From: Marivivens donghaensis
Lineage (GTDB): Bacteria > Pseudomonadota > Alphaproteobacteria > Rhodobacterales > Rhodobacteraceae
NCBI RefSeq assembly: GCF_030410045.1
Contig: NZ_JAUFRA010000001.1
Coordinates: forward strand, 186,001 to 250,000
Reading direction: 5' to 3'
DNA length: 64,000 nt
In this document: piece after piece, positions 50,865 through 58,723 of the stretch
How the letters are laid out: every line of letters starts with the position of its first letter
Position numbering within the stretch: the stretch's first letter is position 1
Position numbers and translations under genes: made by a program
The notes under the pieces: model-generated
Told to the model about the DNA's origin: nothing
Seen by the model: only the letters and a program-made list of their open reading frames with translations
The model's database searches: none

Positions 50865-52046
50865 ATGACCGCGACTGCTCCGATTACCCAAGACGTCCTG
50901 ACAATCCCCCGCAAACTGCCGGAGGGAGCCAAAAACCTTGCTGGCATGACCCGCGAACAAATGCGTGAGGCATTGATCGAAGCAGGTACGCCCGAGAAGC
51001 AGGCCAAGATGCGCCTCAATCAGGTGTGGCAGTGGGTCTACCACTGGGGCGTGACCGATTTCGACGTCATGACCAACCTGTCCAAAGACTATCGCAAGAT
51101 GCTCTCCGAGAATTTCGTGATTGAGCGTCCTGAGTTGGTGACAAAGCTCGTGTCCGAGGATGGCACCCGCAAATACCTCGTTCGTATTGCGGGCGGCCAC
51201 GAGGTCGAGATTGTCTACATTCCTGAGGAAGGCCGCGGAACGCTGTGCGTGTCTTCCCAAGTTGGCTGCACGCTGACCTGTTCGTTCTGCCATACGGGCA
51301 CGCAGAAATTGGTGCGCAACCTCACGGCCTCTGAGATCGTTGGTCAGATCATGCTGGCGCGCGATGATTTGGATGAATGGCCCGAGCCAGGCACTGGCAC
51401 TGGTGATGATGGCCCACGTTTGCTGTCTAACATCGTTCTGATGGGCATGGGCGAGCCGCTCTATAATTTCGAAAACGTCCGTGATGCGATGAAGATCACC
51501 ATGGATGGTGAAGGCATCGCACTGGGCCGTCGCCGCATCACGCTGTCGACCTCTGGTGTTGTTCCCGAAATCGCACGGACTGCCGAGGAAATTGGCTGCC
51601 TTCTCGCGGTATCGTTCCACGCAACGACCGATGAAGTGCGCGATAAGCTCGTTCCGGTAAACAAAAAATGGAACATTGAGGCCCTTTTGGACGCACTTCG
51701 CGAATATCCGAAGGCGACGAACAGCGAACGTATCACGTTTGAATATGTGATGCTCGACGGTGTGAACGACACGTTCGAGGACGCCCATCGTTTAGTCAAA
51801 CTGCTCGACGGTATTCCAGCCAAAGTGAACCTGATCCCGTTCAACGAATGGCCGGGGGCTCCGTATAAACGGTCGTCGAACAACCGTATCCACGCGTTTG
51901 CGCGGATCCTGATGGAAGCAGGCTATGCGTCACCAATCCGCACGCCGCGCGGTGAGGACATCATGGCCGCTTGTGGTCAGTTGAAATCCGCAACCGAACG
52001 GGCACGTAAATCGCGCGCTCAGATCGAAGCAGAAGCGGGGCTCTAA
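50865..52046 (+). CDS. rlmN: Dual-specificity rRNA/tRNA methyltransferase RlmN
   Basis: Radical-SAM enzyme that methylates C2 of adenosine 2503 in 23S rRNA and A37 in some tRNAs. The cluster motif is CTLTCSFCHTG near 125-135 with the C-x3-C-x2-C spacing; VLMGMGEPLYN and RRITLSTSGVVP follow, and the C-terminal methyl-carrying cysteine is in IMAACGQL. I chose the ATG at 50865 (393 residues, GAGG upstream); an ATG at 50832 would add 11 residues. Monocistronic by appearance. Confidence 0.93.
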   Translation: MTATAPITQDVLTIPRKLPEGAKNLAGMTREQMREALIEAGTPEKQAKMRLNQVWQWVYHWGVTDFDVMTNLSKDYRKMLSENFVIERPELVTKLVSEDGTRKYLVRIAGGHEVEIVYIPEEGRGTLCVSSQVGCTLTCSFCHTGTQKLVRNLTASEIVGQIMLARDDLDEWPEPGTGTGDDGPRLLSNIVLMGMGEPLYNFENVRDAMKITMDGEGIALGRRRITLSTSGVVPEIARTAEEIGCLLAVSFHATTDEVRDKLVPVNKKWNIEALLDALREYPKATNSERITFEYVMLDGVNDTFEDAHRLVKLLDGIPAKVNLIPFNEWPGAPYKRSSNNRIHAFARILMEAGYASPIRTPRGEDIMAACGQLKSATERARKSRAQIEAEAGL

Positions 52047-52062
52047 AGCCCCGCACATTCGG

Positions 52063-52911
52063 TCAACGTCCCGGGATAGACCCGCGCTTTTGACCCACGT
52101 TTTCCCAGTTTGCGAGCGCGTCCATCGCTTCTTCTGCTGTTTCAACATAGCGGAAGAGCGCCAAGTCTTGATCCGAGATGGTGCCCGCGTCAGCGAGTGC
52201 ATCCCAGTTTATGATCTTTTCCCAGAATTTCTTACCGAAGAGTAAGAATGGAATTTGCTCCATCCGACCTGTCTGAATCAGGGTCAAACTCTCGAACATT
52301 TCGTCCAAGGTACCGAAACCACCTGGGAACACGCAAACCGCTTTCGCGCGCATCAGGAAATGCATCTTCCGAATGGCGAAGTAGTGGAAGTTGAAACACA
52401 GTTCTGGCGTCACGTATTGGTTTGGCGCTTGCTCGTGCGGAAGGACGATGTTCAAGCCGATTGATTTACCGCCTGCCTCTGCTGCGCCTCGGTTACCAGC
52501 TTCCATCACTCCAGGACCGCCGCCCGTGACGATGACGTTCTCTTGGCCCCCATTTTTCAGCGAAAGCTCGGTCATCATGCGGGCAAAGCGTCGTGCTTCT
52601 TCGTAGTATTTCGACAGATCAGAGAGCGTCTGTGTTCGCGCCGTGGCTTTGTTTTCGGGTGCTGGAATCCGTGCACCACCGAACAGAACGATCGTTGATT
52701 CGATCTGAGCTTCGTCCATCGCCAACTCTGTTTTCAGGAGTTCGAGTTGCAGACGAACAGGGCGGAGATCTTCGCGACACATGAAATCCGTGTCCGAAAA
52801 CGCCAGTTTATAGGTCGGCGACCGCGTCTGCGGAGTGTCAGGGATGTGTTTGGCGGCCTGACGGTCTTCTCCTGAGTGGCGAAGGGGGTGGCGTCGGTTG
52901 TCGTCTCTCAT
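52063..52911 (-). CDS. LOG-family protein (TIGR00730), cytokinin riboside 5'-monophosphate phosphoribohydrolase-like
   Basis: A 282-residue Rossmann-fold protein of the LOG family. The nucleotide motif GGGPGVMEAGNRGA and PGGFGTLDEMFE, the family's double signature, are at about 152-165 and 208-219. Members split AMP-like nucleotides or pyrimidine nucleotides into base and ribose phosphate. About 60 polar residues at the N-terminus (HPLRHSGEDRQAA and following) precede the family core, and a shorter start cannot be excluded. It is convergent with rlmN, 16 bp apart. Confidence 0.85.
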   Translation of the reverse strand: MRDDNRRHPLRHSGEDRQAAKHIPDTPQTRSPTYKLAFSDTDFMCREDLRPVRLQLELLKTELAMDEAQIESTIVLFGGARIPAPENKATARTQTLSDLSKYYEEARRFARMMTELSLKNGGQENVIVTGGGPGVMEAGNRGAAEAGGKSIGLNIVLPHEQAPNQYVTPELCFNFHYFAIRKMHFLMRAKAVCVFPGGFGTLDEMFESLTLIQTGRMEQIPFLLFGKKFWEKIINWDALADAGTISDQDLALFRYVETAEEAMDALANWENVGQKRGSIPGR

Positions 52912-52997
52912 GGGTCGTGCCTTTTATTGCTCTTTGGGGGTGAAACGGTCTATAGCCCCTCGGAAGGTTCAAACCACATCTAACACCGAGAGGCCAC

Positions 52998-53825
52998 ATG
53001 TCGAACGTCCAGCTCGAAGCTGCCATCGAAGCCGCGTGGGAAGCCCGCGATACGATCACCCCTGCGACCACGGGCGAAACCCGTGAAGCGATTGAAGATA
53101 CGCTCAACGCGCTTGATAGCGGTGCACTGCGTGTTGCCGAACGTCAGCATGACGGTCAATGGCATGTAAACCAGTGGGCGAAAAAGGCCGTGCTCTTGGG
53201 TTTCCGTATCAAGGATATGGAGCTTCAGTCTGGTGGTCCGCAGGGTCACAGCTGGTGGGACAAGGTCGACAGCAAGTTCAAAGGTTGGGGCGCTGAAGAC
53301 TTCCAAGCGGCTGGCTTCCGTGCTGTTCCGAACGCAGTTGTTCGTAAGTCTGCGTACATTGCCAAAGGCGTCGTTCTGATGCCGTCCTTCGTGAACCTCG
53401 GTGCGCACGTAGGTGAAGGCACTATGGTTGACACATGGGCGACCGTTGGGTCGTGCGCACAAATCGGTAAACATGTTCACCTGTCGGGTGGCGTAGGTAT
53501 CGGTGGCGTTCTTGAACCGATGCAGGCTGGCCCGACCATCATCGAAGACAACTGCTTTATCGGTGCTCGCTCTGAGGTTGTTGAGGGCTGCATCATCCGC
53601 GAAGGTTCGGTGCTGGGCATGGGCGTTTACATCGGCCAGTCGACCAAAATCGTTGACCGCGAAACGGGCGAAGTTTTCTTCGGTGAAGTGCCGCCGTATT
53701 CGGTCGTCGTCTCGGGCTCGATGCCGTCGAAAAACGGTATCAACTTGTACTGCGCCGTTATTGTTAAGCGTGTAGATGAACGCACGCGTTCGAAGACAGG
53801 CATCAACGAACTTCTGCGCGATTAA
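52998..53825 (+). CDS. dapD: Tetrahydrodipicolinate N-succinyltransferase
   Basis: Succinylates tetrahydrodipicolinate in the lysine/diaminopimelate pathway. The 275-residue protein has the left-handed beta-helix with hexapeptide repeats such as VNLGAHVGEGTMVDTWATVG, GVGIGGVLEP and CFIGARSEVVEGC (each read as short parts), preceded by an N-terminal helical domain. ATG at 52998. The pathway partner dapE lies about 3.6 kb further on the same strand, with unrelated genes between. A terminator follows at 53849. Confidence 0.95.
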   Translation: MSNVQLEAAIEAAWEARDTITPATTGETREAIEDTLNALDSGALRVAERQHDGQWHVNQWAKKAVLLGFRIKDMELQSGGPQGHSWWDKVDSKFKGWGAEDFQAAGFRAVPNAVVRKSAYIAKGVVLMPSFVNLGAHVGEGTMVDTWATVGSCAQIGKHVHLSGGVGIGGVLEPMQAGPTIIEDNCFIGARSEVVEGCIIREGSVLGMGVYIGQSTKIVDRETGEVFFGEVPPYSVVVSGSMPSKNGINLYCAVIVKRVDERTRSKTGINELLRD

Positions 53826-53848
53826 TTATCTTTCTCATATTGAGTTTA

Positions 53849-53880
53849 GGGCGCGTCCATTTTGGGCGCGCCTTTGCTTT
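53849..53880 (+). terminator. Terminator of dapD
   Basis: Stem GGCGCGTCC (53850-53858) / GGGCGCGCC (53864-53872) with a 5-nt loop and a T-rich tail. Confidence 0.85.
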
Positions 53881-53892
53881 TGTCGCGGCCAT

Positions 53893-53924
53893 AAAAAAGC
53901 CCCGCGAGCGGTAGCTTGCGGGGC
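53893..53924 (-). terminator. Orphan minus-strand terminator
   Basis: 11-bp stem at 53899-53909 / 53914-53924 with one G-T pair and loop GGTA; the A-run at 53893-53898 gives the U tract on the minus strand. Confidence 0.85.
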
Positions 53925-54027
53925 AAAGTCGTGACGTGGGCGTGACGGAGAGTCACCCGCGTCTCTGAAAGACTGAAGCGACACCACATGCGAATGAGGT
54001 GTCTCGACGTTCACATTAGGGGCCAAA
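53893..54027 (-). ncRNA. Candidate small RNA between dapD and the orphan protein gene
   Basis: A textbook terminator for the minus strand (GCCCCGC arms plus four further pairs around a TACC loop, then TTTTTT) lies at 53893-53924 with no minus-strand gene before it. The roughly 100 bases that would be transcribed contain GACACC / GGTGTC inverted repeats and repeated CGTGACG words, but no convincing open frame. A perfect palindrome that could control its promoter lies just upstream at 54028-54051. This is what a trans-acting small RNA gene looks like; the 5' end is a guess. Confidence 0.5.
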
Positions 54028-54051
54028 TAGGTGAACAGGTCTATTCACCTA
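54028..54051. promoter_or_regulatory. Perfect palindrome, probable operator
   Basis: TAGGTGAA (54028-54035) and TTCACCTA (54044-54051) form a perfect 8-bp inverted repeat with an 8-bp spacer. It lies between the small-RNA candidate and the orphan protein gene, so it could control either or both. I do not recognise the regulator. Confidence 0.55.
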
Positions 54052-54205
54052 AGGGTTATTTTCGGGGATCATTTGAGTAGGTTTTGCCGATTTTCGCGGT
54101 GCAAAAGTATAATGCGGTTTGCGTCGCCACTTGAAAATCATCGCGTTCACAGTCAAACGGTCTCAACCGTTAATCATGCGCCGAACAAGGCAAGAGGGGG
54201 CCGAA

Positions 54206-54541
54206 ATGGTCAAAAAAGACACCAAACAACAGGTCTACACCCTTTTGGTACAGGTCGGTCGCAAGGAAGGTGACGGTCTGCCAGATGGCAGCACTGGCGC
54301 CGCGCTGATGTGCTATTCCAGCGGTGTTGATGAAGCTGAAGCCGTCCGCGAAACGGTTGCGATCCTAAAGCAGGCCGACTTAAATCCGCTGGACGTGACG
54401 GGTTATGGCACTTTGGATGAACGTCTTGCCGAAGGTCACGATATCGACGAAGACGAACAGGAACTGATGCAGCGCGCACTTGAAGAAAACAGCGTGATCG
54501 TCGCGCAGATGACCCCGTTCTTTGACGATAATGACGCCTGA
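54206..54541 (+). CDS. Unrecognised small acidic protein
   Basis: A 111-residue soluble, acidic protein that I do not recognise. It starts MVKKDTKQQVYTLLVQVGRK and ends MTPFFDDNDA, with an alternating strand-helix pattern (QVYTLLVQVGRKEGD, then AVRETVAILKQAD, then DEDEQELMQRALEENSVIVAQM) like a small ferredoxin-type alpha/beta fold. The ATG at 54206 has AGAGGGGG nearby; an upstream start would add 29 basic residues. No signal peptide. It stands alone between the small-RNA candidate and the convergent Hint gene, 1 bp away. The palindrome at 54028 may regulate it. Confidence 0.75.
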   Translation: MVKKDTKQQVYTLLVQVGRKEGDGLPDGSTGAALMCYSSGVDEAEAVRETVAILKQADLNPLDVTGYGTLDERLAEGHDIDEDEQELMQRALEENSVIVAQMTPFFDDNDA

Positions 54542-54542
54542 T

Positions 54543-55622
54543 CTAGCGGTTCGGGATCAATACAGCTTCGAAATTTCTGAGATGCTGCAGGTCAATTGAT
54601 GGGCCTGTCGGTAGCAATTCCTGTGGCACGTCGCGCAGGATGCCGTGCTGACGCATTGCAGCGTTTTGGCGGAATGGTGCAGGGTCAAGGCTGGTCAATC
54701 GAACACCTGTAAGTTCGAGGACGTCATGGCGGTCGAGCATGACATGGTAATACGTCACAAGATCGCTCTGACTGGTGGCCAGAACCTCGCGTCCGTCTGT
54801 CAGGTGGCCAACCTCAGTCAGCACATATTCCGTCAAGAACAGGTATTCGATTTTTGATCCGCCGAGTTCGACATGCTGGCGTGGACCGATGATCAAATCG
54901 GTTCTCGCTCCGTAATAGGGTGCACGAATGATATGTGGTGTGAACATACCGCGGGCAGGAAGCGTTTGCGTGGCGATTGATCGGATCTGAGCCGTTTCTC
55001 CATCTGCAGTGACAACCGTTGCCCCTGGTTTCAGCGTTTCAAGACGGACGTGGCCGTTGGGTGTTTCGATGATCGATTGGCCCGAGAGGGTTGCGGGCGG
55101 CCCGACAGGTTCGATGCTATCGGCAATCGCAACGAATGTCGTTGCAGAGTCCATCTGGGTTGCTTGGGGATGTGTGCAAATGCGGTCTGCGTCCCGAAAG
55201 CACAGCGGGATCGGGGCAAAGAGATCACAGCAATAGAACTCATTGGTCGAGGTTAGGACGGCCAACAGACCCTTGCGGGCTGGTGCGTCCCATGTGAACC
55301 AGATTGCGGCGGTGCCTTTGTGGGTATGTAGGTCGGTTTTCAACGCAAAATCTGCGGTGACCTGCCCCTGCCCCATCAGCAACCGTAAGGTCCCATCTGG
55401 GTCCAAAGTCAGCCTTAGGGCGCTGTGCCACGGGGTATTTGCCGCGAACCGTAGCAAATTACGCCTGACCTTATCGGGGTCATGGATGGTTTCGATAAGC
55501 AGCGTGCCCTTGGCGATCAGGGCATCGGCCGAAACCCGTTTCACCTTGGTTTGATCACCGATTAACCCACTGGGGTGAAACCGCTGGGTACCGTTGTGAT
55601 CGCGCAGGCCGATCCAACTCAT
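54543..55622 (-). CDS. Hint-domain protein (short)
   Basis: A 359-residue protein whose middle (about 180-320) is a Hint domain of the kind found in inteins and hedgehog proteins. It has the strand pattern with GHVRLETLKPGATVVTADG, IRSIATQTLPARG, GPRQHVEL and YYHVMLDRHDVL near the end. The N-terminal 170 residues are not recognised. In contrast to the larger neighbour, no cysteine starts the domain: the position reads GQSIIETPNG, so self-splicing is unlikely. ATG at 55622 overlaps the stop of the upstream Hint gene, so the two are coupled. No signal peptide is visible; export could be type I. Confidence 0.72.
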   Translation of the reverse strand: MSWIGLRDHNGTQRFHPSGLIGDQTKVKRVSADALIAKGTLLIETIHDPDKVRRNLLRFAANTPWHSALRLTLDPDGTLRLLMGQGQVTADFALKTDLHTHKGTAAIWFTWDAPARKGLLAVLTSTNEFYCCDLFAPIPLCFRDADRICTHPQATQMDSATTFVAIADSIEPVGPPATLSGQSIIETPNGHVRLETLKPGATVVTADGETAQIRSIATQTLPARGMFTPHIIRAPYYGARTDLIIGPRQHVELGGSKIEYLFLTEYVLTEVGHLTDGREVLATSQSDLVTYYHVMLDRHDVLELTGVRLTSLDPAPFRQNAAMRQHGILRDVPQELLPTGPSIDLQHLRNFEAVLIPNR

Positions 55623-57202
55623 GCAGCAGCCTCGGCAAGGAGGCGAGCCTCGTATGATTTCAGCGAAAGTCGCGCGGCAGGGCCGTGGTTCATTCCAGTC
55701 TCTGGCGTCAATTCTGGGAACAGCGTGCAAATTTCTTCGAGCACTTCTGGGTCGAATTGATTTGTTGCCTGTGGGCCGGGGTGGAAGCTCTCTGTCGGGA
55801 GGCCTTCGGAATAGACGACTTGATGGCGGTCAAACAGGATGTGGTGGTAGGTGACCGTTCCGCCTTCGACGTGGCGAATGGTTGATCCGTTCACCAAATC
55901 TCGCGCTTTGACTAACACCTCTTCTTCGCCAAAGAGCAGTGCGGCCAGCGGGTCCCGCATAAGAACACGGTGCTGTGGGGATACCATCAACGCGTCGTGT
56001 TCACCGATTGCATTCGCTTCGATCAGGACAGGAGCCATTTTCCCTGTGGCTTCGACTTCGCGATTGCCGATCCAGCGTAAAGGCTGCGGGCCTTCGTCCA
56101 TGGTGAGGACCATGTCACCAATTGAAAGGTCTTCGACCGGCACCATGCCGCGCGTTGTGGAAATCAACGTGCCAGAGACAAAACAGGGAATGACGTCGAG
56201 GTTGACTATACCCGTCGACGTTCCGACGACAGTCGAACCGTCCAAGGCGTCAACTTGGTAGGTAAAGTTGACCGCTTCTCCGTCGCTATCGGCAACAACC
56301 GTGATTGTGCCGTTAGCGTTTACAGTGATCGTTTGGCCTGTTGTCAGTGTGAGTGTGCTGCCTGCCGTAACCGGAACACCGTTGATTTCTGTGATCTGAA
56401 GGGTGCCTGAGGTGGCGTTCGTATCGTTGCCAAGCAGGTCAAACGTTTTGGTTCCGTTGGCATACATCGACACATCATCAGTCACGGCGATCAAAGTTGT
56501 TTGACCTGAATCCGCAGCGATCAGGATGTTTGAGTCGTAGCTGCTGTCCCCAACGTCCGCGATCCCGATCTTAATCGTGTTCAAGATGTTGGGATCGACG
56601 GGGATGTTCAGGGTCATGGTGACGGTAAAGCCATCCATTTCCGTGTTGTATTGGTCTTGGGTGTTGTCGACGTAAAGGTTGGAACCCGTCGGTCCACCTA
56701 CGTTGTTCACAGAGGTCGTGCCGTCCCCGATCGATAGGGGAACGTGGACACCATTGACCCATACGCCCACGGCGTCGTTGAACGATGATGTGGTGTATTC
56801 TGGAAATTCTTCCGACGCGAAAACAAAGCTCAGGGTTAGTGTGTCGCCTGTCGGGATAAAGCTTACATCGAGCCAAGCCGCATCATAGGTCGAACCGCCG
56901 CTAATCGCGTTGAAGTCGGCGTCATTGTTGACGCCAGACGTGTTCGTTGTGGTGCTGGTGGATGTGTTCGATTGCCATCGGTTCGACGTGGTAAAGCTGG
57001 AGGCTTGACCCGTAGATAGGATGACACCCGTGTCTGACGGCGCAACACCGCCAGTGAGATCACCGTTTGTGTAAATCGCAGATGACCTGTTGTCGCCCGT
57101 ATAGGAGGCGGACACAACTGTGACGCCATCGCCGAAAATTGTTTCGGCCATCTGCATGGCGCTCGCACCGGTGTTGTAACCGATTTCGACTCCACTAACC
57201 AT
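55619..57202 (-). CDS. Choice-of-anchor L / Hint-domain exported protein
   Basis: A 527-residue modular protein. Residues about 10-215 match the choice-of-anchor L type adhesion domain (FVFASEEFPEY and GVWVNGVHVPL), 220-335 is a beta-sandwich/cadherin-like region rich in Thr, Asn and Gly, and 340-480 is a Hint domain starting at the cysteine of PCFVSGTLISTTRG and containing LSIGDMVLTMDEGPQPLRW and SPQHRVLM. Hint domains here may cleave the protein or attach it to a partner. The protein has no standard signal peptide and its Asp/Gly-rich character suits type I secretion. It overlaps the second Hint gene by 4 bp. Confidence 0.75.
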   Translation of the reverse strand: MVSGVEIGYNTGASAMQMAETIFGDGVTVVSASYTGDNRSSAIYTNGDLTGGVAPSDTGVILSTGQASSFTTSNRWQSNTSTSTTTNTSGVNNDADFNAISGGSTYDAAWLDVSFIPTGDTLTLSFVFASEEFPEYTTSSFNDAVGVWVNGVHVPLSIGDGTTSVNNVGGPTGSNLYVDNTQDQYNTEMDGFTVTMTLNIPVDPNILNTIKIGIADVGDSSYDSNILIAADSGQTTLIAVTDDVSMYANGTKTFDLLGNDTNATSGTLQITEINGVPVTAGSTLTLTTGQTITVNANGTITVVADSDGEAVNFTYQVDALDGSTVVGTSTGIVNLDVIPCFVSGTLISTTRGMVPVEDLSIGDMVLTMDEGPQPLRWIGNREVEATGKMAPVLIEANAIGEHDALMVSPQHRVLMRDPLAALLFGEEEVLVKARDLVNGSTIRHVEGGTVTYHHILFDRHQVVYSEGLPTESFHPGPQATNQFDPEVLEEICTLFPELTPETGMNHGPAARLSLKSYEARLLAEAAA

Positions 57203-57479
57203 CTTTGCCTCAGCTCTCTGCCAAGGTCAGCGCATGCTTCAAGACGGACACAAAATCCGAACTCTATAAATGTGGCTTTACTGCTCGCCACTGACCATCT
57301 TGGGGTCTGCCCTGCCTCGGGTCTCTATTTTGAGACAACCATAACCTGTGCAAAGATTTTTTGTTAACACTTTTGTATAGTTAAATTTACCCATGTGGAA
57401 TTTTTGTGTTCCAGTCGCCACATTCGCCTGATTGCATCGGCTTTGGGGCTTGGGTAGGGCTGGTGCAAAGGAGACGCTT
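57203..57479. promoter_or_regulatory. Divergent promoter region between Hint genes and dapE
   Basis: 277 bp with no gene. It contains an AT-rich core around 57355-57400 (TTAACACTTTTGTATAGTTAAA) much unlike the surrounding coding DNA; promoters for both directions probably lie here. No clear hairpin or repeat was recognised. Confidence 0.4.
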
Positions 57480-58628
57480 ATGACCGCACCTATCGATCCC
57501 GTTGATCTTACCGCTCAACTTGTCCGCTGTCCCTCTGTGACGCCCGCCGAAGGTGGCGCTTTGGTACTGCTCGAAGAGCTATTGAGTGCATCTGGATTTG
57601 ACTGCACGCGCGTGGACCGTGGCGGAATTTCGAACTTATACGCGCGATGGGGCCGTAAAGGGGCGAACCGCACGTTCGGGTTCAATGGTCATACGGATGT
57701 CGTACCATTGGGAAACCGGGACGACTGGACCGTTGATCCGTTTGGCGCAGAGATCAAAGACGGGTTCATGTATGGTCGCGGTACGACGGATATGAAGTCT
57801 GGCGTTGCGGCATTCGTCGCGGCCGCTATTGATTTTGTGAAACAAACGCCGCCCGATGGCGCGATTGCGATCGCCATCACAGGTGACGAAGAGGGTGATG
57901 CCGATGATGGCACGGTCGCTCTTTTGGATTGGATGGATCAGCAGGGTGAATCCATGTCGGTCTGTCTGGTTGGTGAGCCGACCTGTCCGAATGAAATGGG
58001 CGAAATGATGAAGATCGGGCGCCGCGGTTCGTTGACGGCGTGGTTTACTGTGACGGGTGTTCAGGGACACTCGGCCTATCCGCATCGTGCGAATAACCCT
58101 ATTCCTGCGCTGGCGCGGTTGGTTGACCGTATGTCGTCGCATGAGTTGGACAGTGGCACCGACCACTTTGATCCATCGACGCTGGCTTTCGTCACAGTCG
58201 ACACGGGCAACCCCGCGACGAACGTGATCCCTGCGCAGACCCGCGCGGCCGTGAATATCCGCTATAACGACCTTCATACAGGTGAAAGTCTGACCGCGTG
58301 GATGCAGGGCGAAGCCGATAAGATCGCCGAAGAGTTCGGCGTCAAAGTCGATATGCGCGTGAAAATTTCGGGTGAGAGCTTTGTCACGCCTCCGGGTGAG
58401 TTGTCGGATCTGGTGTCAAAATCTGTTCAGGCTGTGACGGGCAAAACACCCGAGCTATCGACTTCGGGTGGCACGTCGGATGCACGGTTTGTCAAAAACC
58501 ACTGTCCTGTGGTCGAATTTGGGCTTGTCGGGAAAACTATGCATCAGGTGGATGAACGTGTCGCGGTTGACCAGATCGGTCAGTTGAAATCCATCTACAC
58601 CCGAATTCTGAACGATTATTTCGGCTGA
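57480..58628 (+). CDS. dapE: Succinyl-diaminopimelate desuccinylase
   Basis: Di-zinc amidohydrolase that removes succinate from N-succinyl-diaminopimelate. The metal ligands are in GHTDVVP near 66-72 and GTTDMKSG near 99-106; GDEEGDADDGT near 132 carries the catalytic glutamates, and TSGGTSDARF lies near 340. The 382-residue length is standard. ATG at 57480 has AAGGAG six bases upstream. With dapD it gives two of the lysine-pathway steps. Confidence 0.95.
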   Translation: MTAPIDPVDLTAQLVRCPSVTPAEGGALVLLEELLSASGFDCTRVDRGGISNLYARWGRKGANRTFGFNGHTDVVPLGNRDDWTVDPFGAEIKDGFMYGRGTTDMKSGVAAFVAAAIDFVKQTPPDGAIAIAITGDEEGDADDGTVALLDWMDQQGESMSVCLVGEPTCPNEMGEMMKIGRRGSLTAWFTVTGVQGHSAYPHRANNPIPALARLVDRMSSHELDSGTDHFDPSTLAFVTVDTGNPATNVIPAQTRAAVNIRYNDLHTGESLTAWMQGEADKIAEEFGVKVDMRVKISGESFVTPPGELSDLVSKSVQAVTGKTPELSTSGGTSDARFVKNHCPVVEFGLVGKTMHQVDERVAVDQIGQLKSIYTRILNDYFG

Positions 58629-58723
58629 TCCCTGACTTTCGCAAGACGTTGGATCGGGACCAGAGTATGGTTTCATCAAAGAAGGCGGGTGCGCTGTGCC
58701 CCGTCTGGTGTTAGGGCTGTCGC

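Noticed and set aside
50844..51788. 314-codon minus-strand frame opposite rlmN
   Set aside because: Shadow of a certain radical-SAM gene with no motif or start signal.
53835..54026. 63-codon minus-strand frame over the small-RNA candidate
   Set aside because: It runs through the terminator hairpin, has no signal or domain and only a TTG start.
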